Origin: Bradyrhizobium yuanmingense | Lineage (GTDB): Bacteria > Pseudomonadota > Alphaproteobacteria > Rhizobiales > Xanthobacteraceae | NCBI RefSeq assembly: GCF_900094575.1 | Contig: NZ_FMAE01000005.1 | Coordinates: forward strand, 488,092 to 552,091 | Length of the DNA stretch: 64,000 nt | Direction of reading: 5' to 3' | Shown: positions 62,150-64,000 of the stretch, in pieces | How positions within the stretch are numbered: the first letter of the stretch is position 1 | Layout of the letters: each line of letters starts with the position of its first letter | The notes under the pieces: generated by a model | What the model was told of the DNA's origin: nothing | What the model saw: the letters and a program-made list of their open reading frames with translations, nothing else | Database searches by the model: none | Translations under genes and position numbers: made by a program

Positions 62150-63646
62150 TTGCGCTGGCTGGCACTGTTCATTGCCATCGGGCTTCTCTTCGACGCCGAA
62201 GCAGAAGCTTCCAACCGCCGTGTCGCCTTGGTCATTGGAAACGCGAGCTACGCGAACGCGCCGCCGCTCGGCTCTCCCGTCAATGATGCCGAGGACATTG
62301 CCGCGGGTCTCGCCGGCCTCGGCTTCGACGTCGATCTGCGCAAGAACACGACCCTCGACGATCTGCACGCGAGGCTCGTCGCCTTCACCGAGAAGTCCGC
62401 CGCTGCGGACATCGCGGTCTTCTATTTTGCCGGATACAGTGCAGCTGCCGGTGTCGGCAGTTACCTGATCCCCGTGGATGCGCATCTTGCGACACCTGAG
62501 TCGGCCAACGCAGAGACCGTTCCCCTGGCTGCGGTGACCGCTGCCGCAGGGCGGGCTCGCAGGCTGGGTCTGGTGATCCTGGATGCCATGCGGGAGAACC
62601 CGTTCCCTGCCATACCGAATGGCCGCCGCAGCAGCTCTTCCCTGACCTCAGGCGGAAGCGCACCGATCCGTAACACGCTCGTGTTCTTTCCAGCGGAGCC
62701 GGGGCGGACCGCGGAAGAAGGCGAAGGCCGCAACAGCCCTTTCGCTGCGGCGCTGCTGAAATACCTCCGGCAGGCCGACCTCGAGATCAACTTCGTCTTT
62801 CGCAACGTTCGCGACGAGGTTCGGCAGGCAACGCACCGGAAGCAGACGCCCTACATGTATGGTCAGCTTTCCAAGGACAAGGTCTATCTCCATCCCGTCA
62901 AGCAAGTCGTCCAGGACGATACCGCCGTCATGCAGCACTGCGACAACGCCGTTGCCGGGCTCGCGGATTTGAGGGGACACGTCGACCAAGGCGAGACGCG
63001 CGACAATCTAAAGGCGGCGAGCGCGGTTGCGGCGTGCGCGGAGGCGGTCAAGCGGTGGCCAGGGGCGGACCGCCTGCACTACCAGCTCGGGCGTTCATTC
63101 TTCGCCATGCGCGATTACGGAGGAGCGGTGGCGAGCTACAAGGCGGCATCCGAGCTCGGCAACGCACGTGCGCTCTACGAGCTCGGATTGATGTACGAGA
63201 ACGGCAACGGCGTCGAGAAAGATCCCGCCCGCTCGCGCTTCTACTATGAGATGGCCGCCGAGAAGAAGATTGCGCCAGCACTCGTCAGCCTCGGCCTACA
63301 GCAGGAGCGTGGAATCGGCGCGGCCAGCGATCCCGCAAAGGCCTATGCGTTGTACCAGCGGGCCGCCGAGCTCGGCGATGCGACGGCCATCAACAGGATG
63401 GGGGAGCTTGCCGAGAAGGGACTGGGAGCCAGGCGAGACCTGAAGTTGGCTCGGGCGCTGTACCAGAGGGGCGCCGCGATGGGCGGACTCGAAGCTCTGG
63501 TCAATCTCGCCCGGTGCAACGCCAACGGAATCGGCGGCCGACGGGACCTTGCCGCGGCCAAGCGGCTCCTGGCCAAGGCAGCGCAGGCCGGCAGCACCGA
63601 CGCACGGCGCATCCTCGCGCATATCGAGGAGTCCAAGCCGAAATAG
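62150..63646 (+). CDS. Pseudocaspase with C-terminal Sel1 repeats
   Basis: A 498-residue exported protein starting at a TTG 16 bases after the caspase stop; signal peptide WLALFIAIGLLFDAEAEA. Caspase-like fold (about 22-265) with VALVIGNASYANAP, GSYLIPVDAHL and RNSPFAAALLKYL. Catalytic positions are changed: Tyr96 (FYFAGYSAAAG) where His is expected and Met147 (ILDAMRENPF) where Cys is expected. The C-terminus (about 338-495) has four Sel1-like repeats, each with a G..Y..G.G pattern (LYELGLMYENGNGVEKDPAR). Probably periplasmic and not a protease; it may bind or regulate the upstream caspase. The pairing is inferred from adjacency. Confidence 0.88.
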   Translation: MRWLALFIAIGLLFDAEAEASNRRVALVIGNASYANAPPLGSPVNDAEDIAAGLAGLGFDVDLRKNTTLDDLHARLVAFTEKSAAADIAVFYFAGYSAAAGVGSYLIPVDAHLATPESANAETVPLAAVTAAAGRARRLGLVILDAMRENPFPAIPNGRRSSSSLTSGGSAPIRNTLVFFPAEPGRTAEEGEGRNSPFAAALLKYLRQADLEINFVFRNVRDEVRQATHRKQTPYMYGQLSKDKVYLHPVKQVVQDDTAVMQHCDNAVAGLADLRGHVDQGETRDNLKAASAVAACAEAVKRWPGADRLHYQLGRSFFAMRDYGGAVASYKAASELGNARALYELGLMYENGNGVEKDPARSRFYYEMAAEKKIAPALVSLGLQQERGIGAASDPAKAYALYQRAAELGDATAINRMGELAEKGLGARRDLKLARALYQRGAAMGGLEALVNLARCNANGIGGRRDLAAAKRLLAKAAQAGSTDARRILAHIEESKPK

Positions 63647-63741
63647 ACGAATTCTGGCGGGGAGGAAGCGATCGGGATGAAACGGCAGTCCAAGCGGCGC
63701 TTTTGGCCGAGACAGCAACTATTTGATCTATTTGCCAAAAA

Positions 63742-63818
<77 letters not shown>

Positions 63819-64000
63819 GTGACACGCAATGTCTGCGGAACGAGGGGGGACTTAAAGGCCCGATCTGGTGAAGTCAAGGATGTTGCATCCACAGCTCAAA
63901 CCAGCGGATTCCACTGCTGGCACACACGAACGCGGCCCTCGGTAATGCCGGCGGCGTAGTCAGTCCGGTCCCGAATCGTCTACGCCTCCGGGAACTTGCG
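63819..64000. other. Window edge, nothing secure
   Basis: The tRNA promoter should lie here on the minus strand. A minus-strand open frame from beyond the edge ends at a TAG at 63980-63982 with only six visible codons (RKFPEA), too short to name. Confidence 0.3.

Overview
The window reads as chromosomal DNA of a Bradyrhizobium-like alphaproteobacterium (order Hyphomicrobiales). GC content is high. Complex I is encoded as one long nuo operon followed by birA, an RNase J gene and a methylmalonyl-CoA epimerase gene, and there is a five-gene copper-starvation operon in the same order as pcuABCDE of Bradyrhizobium japonicum. The species call is an inference from gene content; no database search was run.

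Layout. 1-9.3 kb: the end of an unknown gene, a large hybrid histidine kinase, a MmyB-type regulator divergent from an MDR oxidoreductase, the lipoprotein-release ABC pair (lolD and lolC/E) and prolyl-tRNA synthetase. 9.4-14.8 kb: pcuEDCBA on the minus strand (CopC-CopD fusion, YcnI-like protein, PCu(A)C chaperone, TonB receptor, DUF2946). 15.2-19.4 kb: an isolated strong terminator, a globin, and a sugar ABC transporter (binding protein, double ATPase, permease) behind a perfect LacI-type palindrome. 19.7-23.5 kb: a TetR regulator with a matching operator on each side, then an L,D-transpeptidase, an SDR, an epoxide-hydrolase-like enzyme and a VOC protein. 23.5-26.4 kb: a REP-like element, an ATC-hydrolase/RidA pair facing a shortened LysR gene, and small membrane ORFs. 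26.4-31.8 kb: a complete peptide-type ABC operon. 32-35.9 kb: a secreted unknown, mtnK, YidB and GlsB stress-type proteins and small membrane proteins.

35.9-54.4 kb is the energy block, all on the minus strand: nuoA-B-C-D-(FkbM methyltransferase)-E-(66-residue membrane protein)-F-G-H-I-J-K-L-M-N-birA-rnj-mce-DUF1467. Many genes overlap by 1 to 10 bases. The two extra genes within the nuo run are the least explained part of it. 54.4-57.4 kb holds a gene-poor stretch and a siderophore-type TonB receptor.

57.7-63.8 kb is the most unusual region: a small exported peptide gene, an outer-membrane beta-barrel protein, a short paralogous fragment of its N-terminal segment, then two adjacent caspase-fold genes and a tRNA-Asp. 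The first caspase keeps the His/Cys dyad and continues through helical repeats and a tetrapeptide-repeat stalk into a C-terminal S74 (endosialidase-type) intramolecular chaperone domain. The second, starting 16 bases later, has both catalytic residues replaced (His to Tyr, Cys to Met) and ends in Sel1 repeats. I propose an active caspase/pseudocaspase pair in the cell envelope. The sequence features are seen directly; the joint function is inference.
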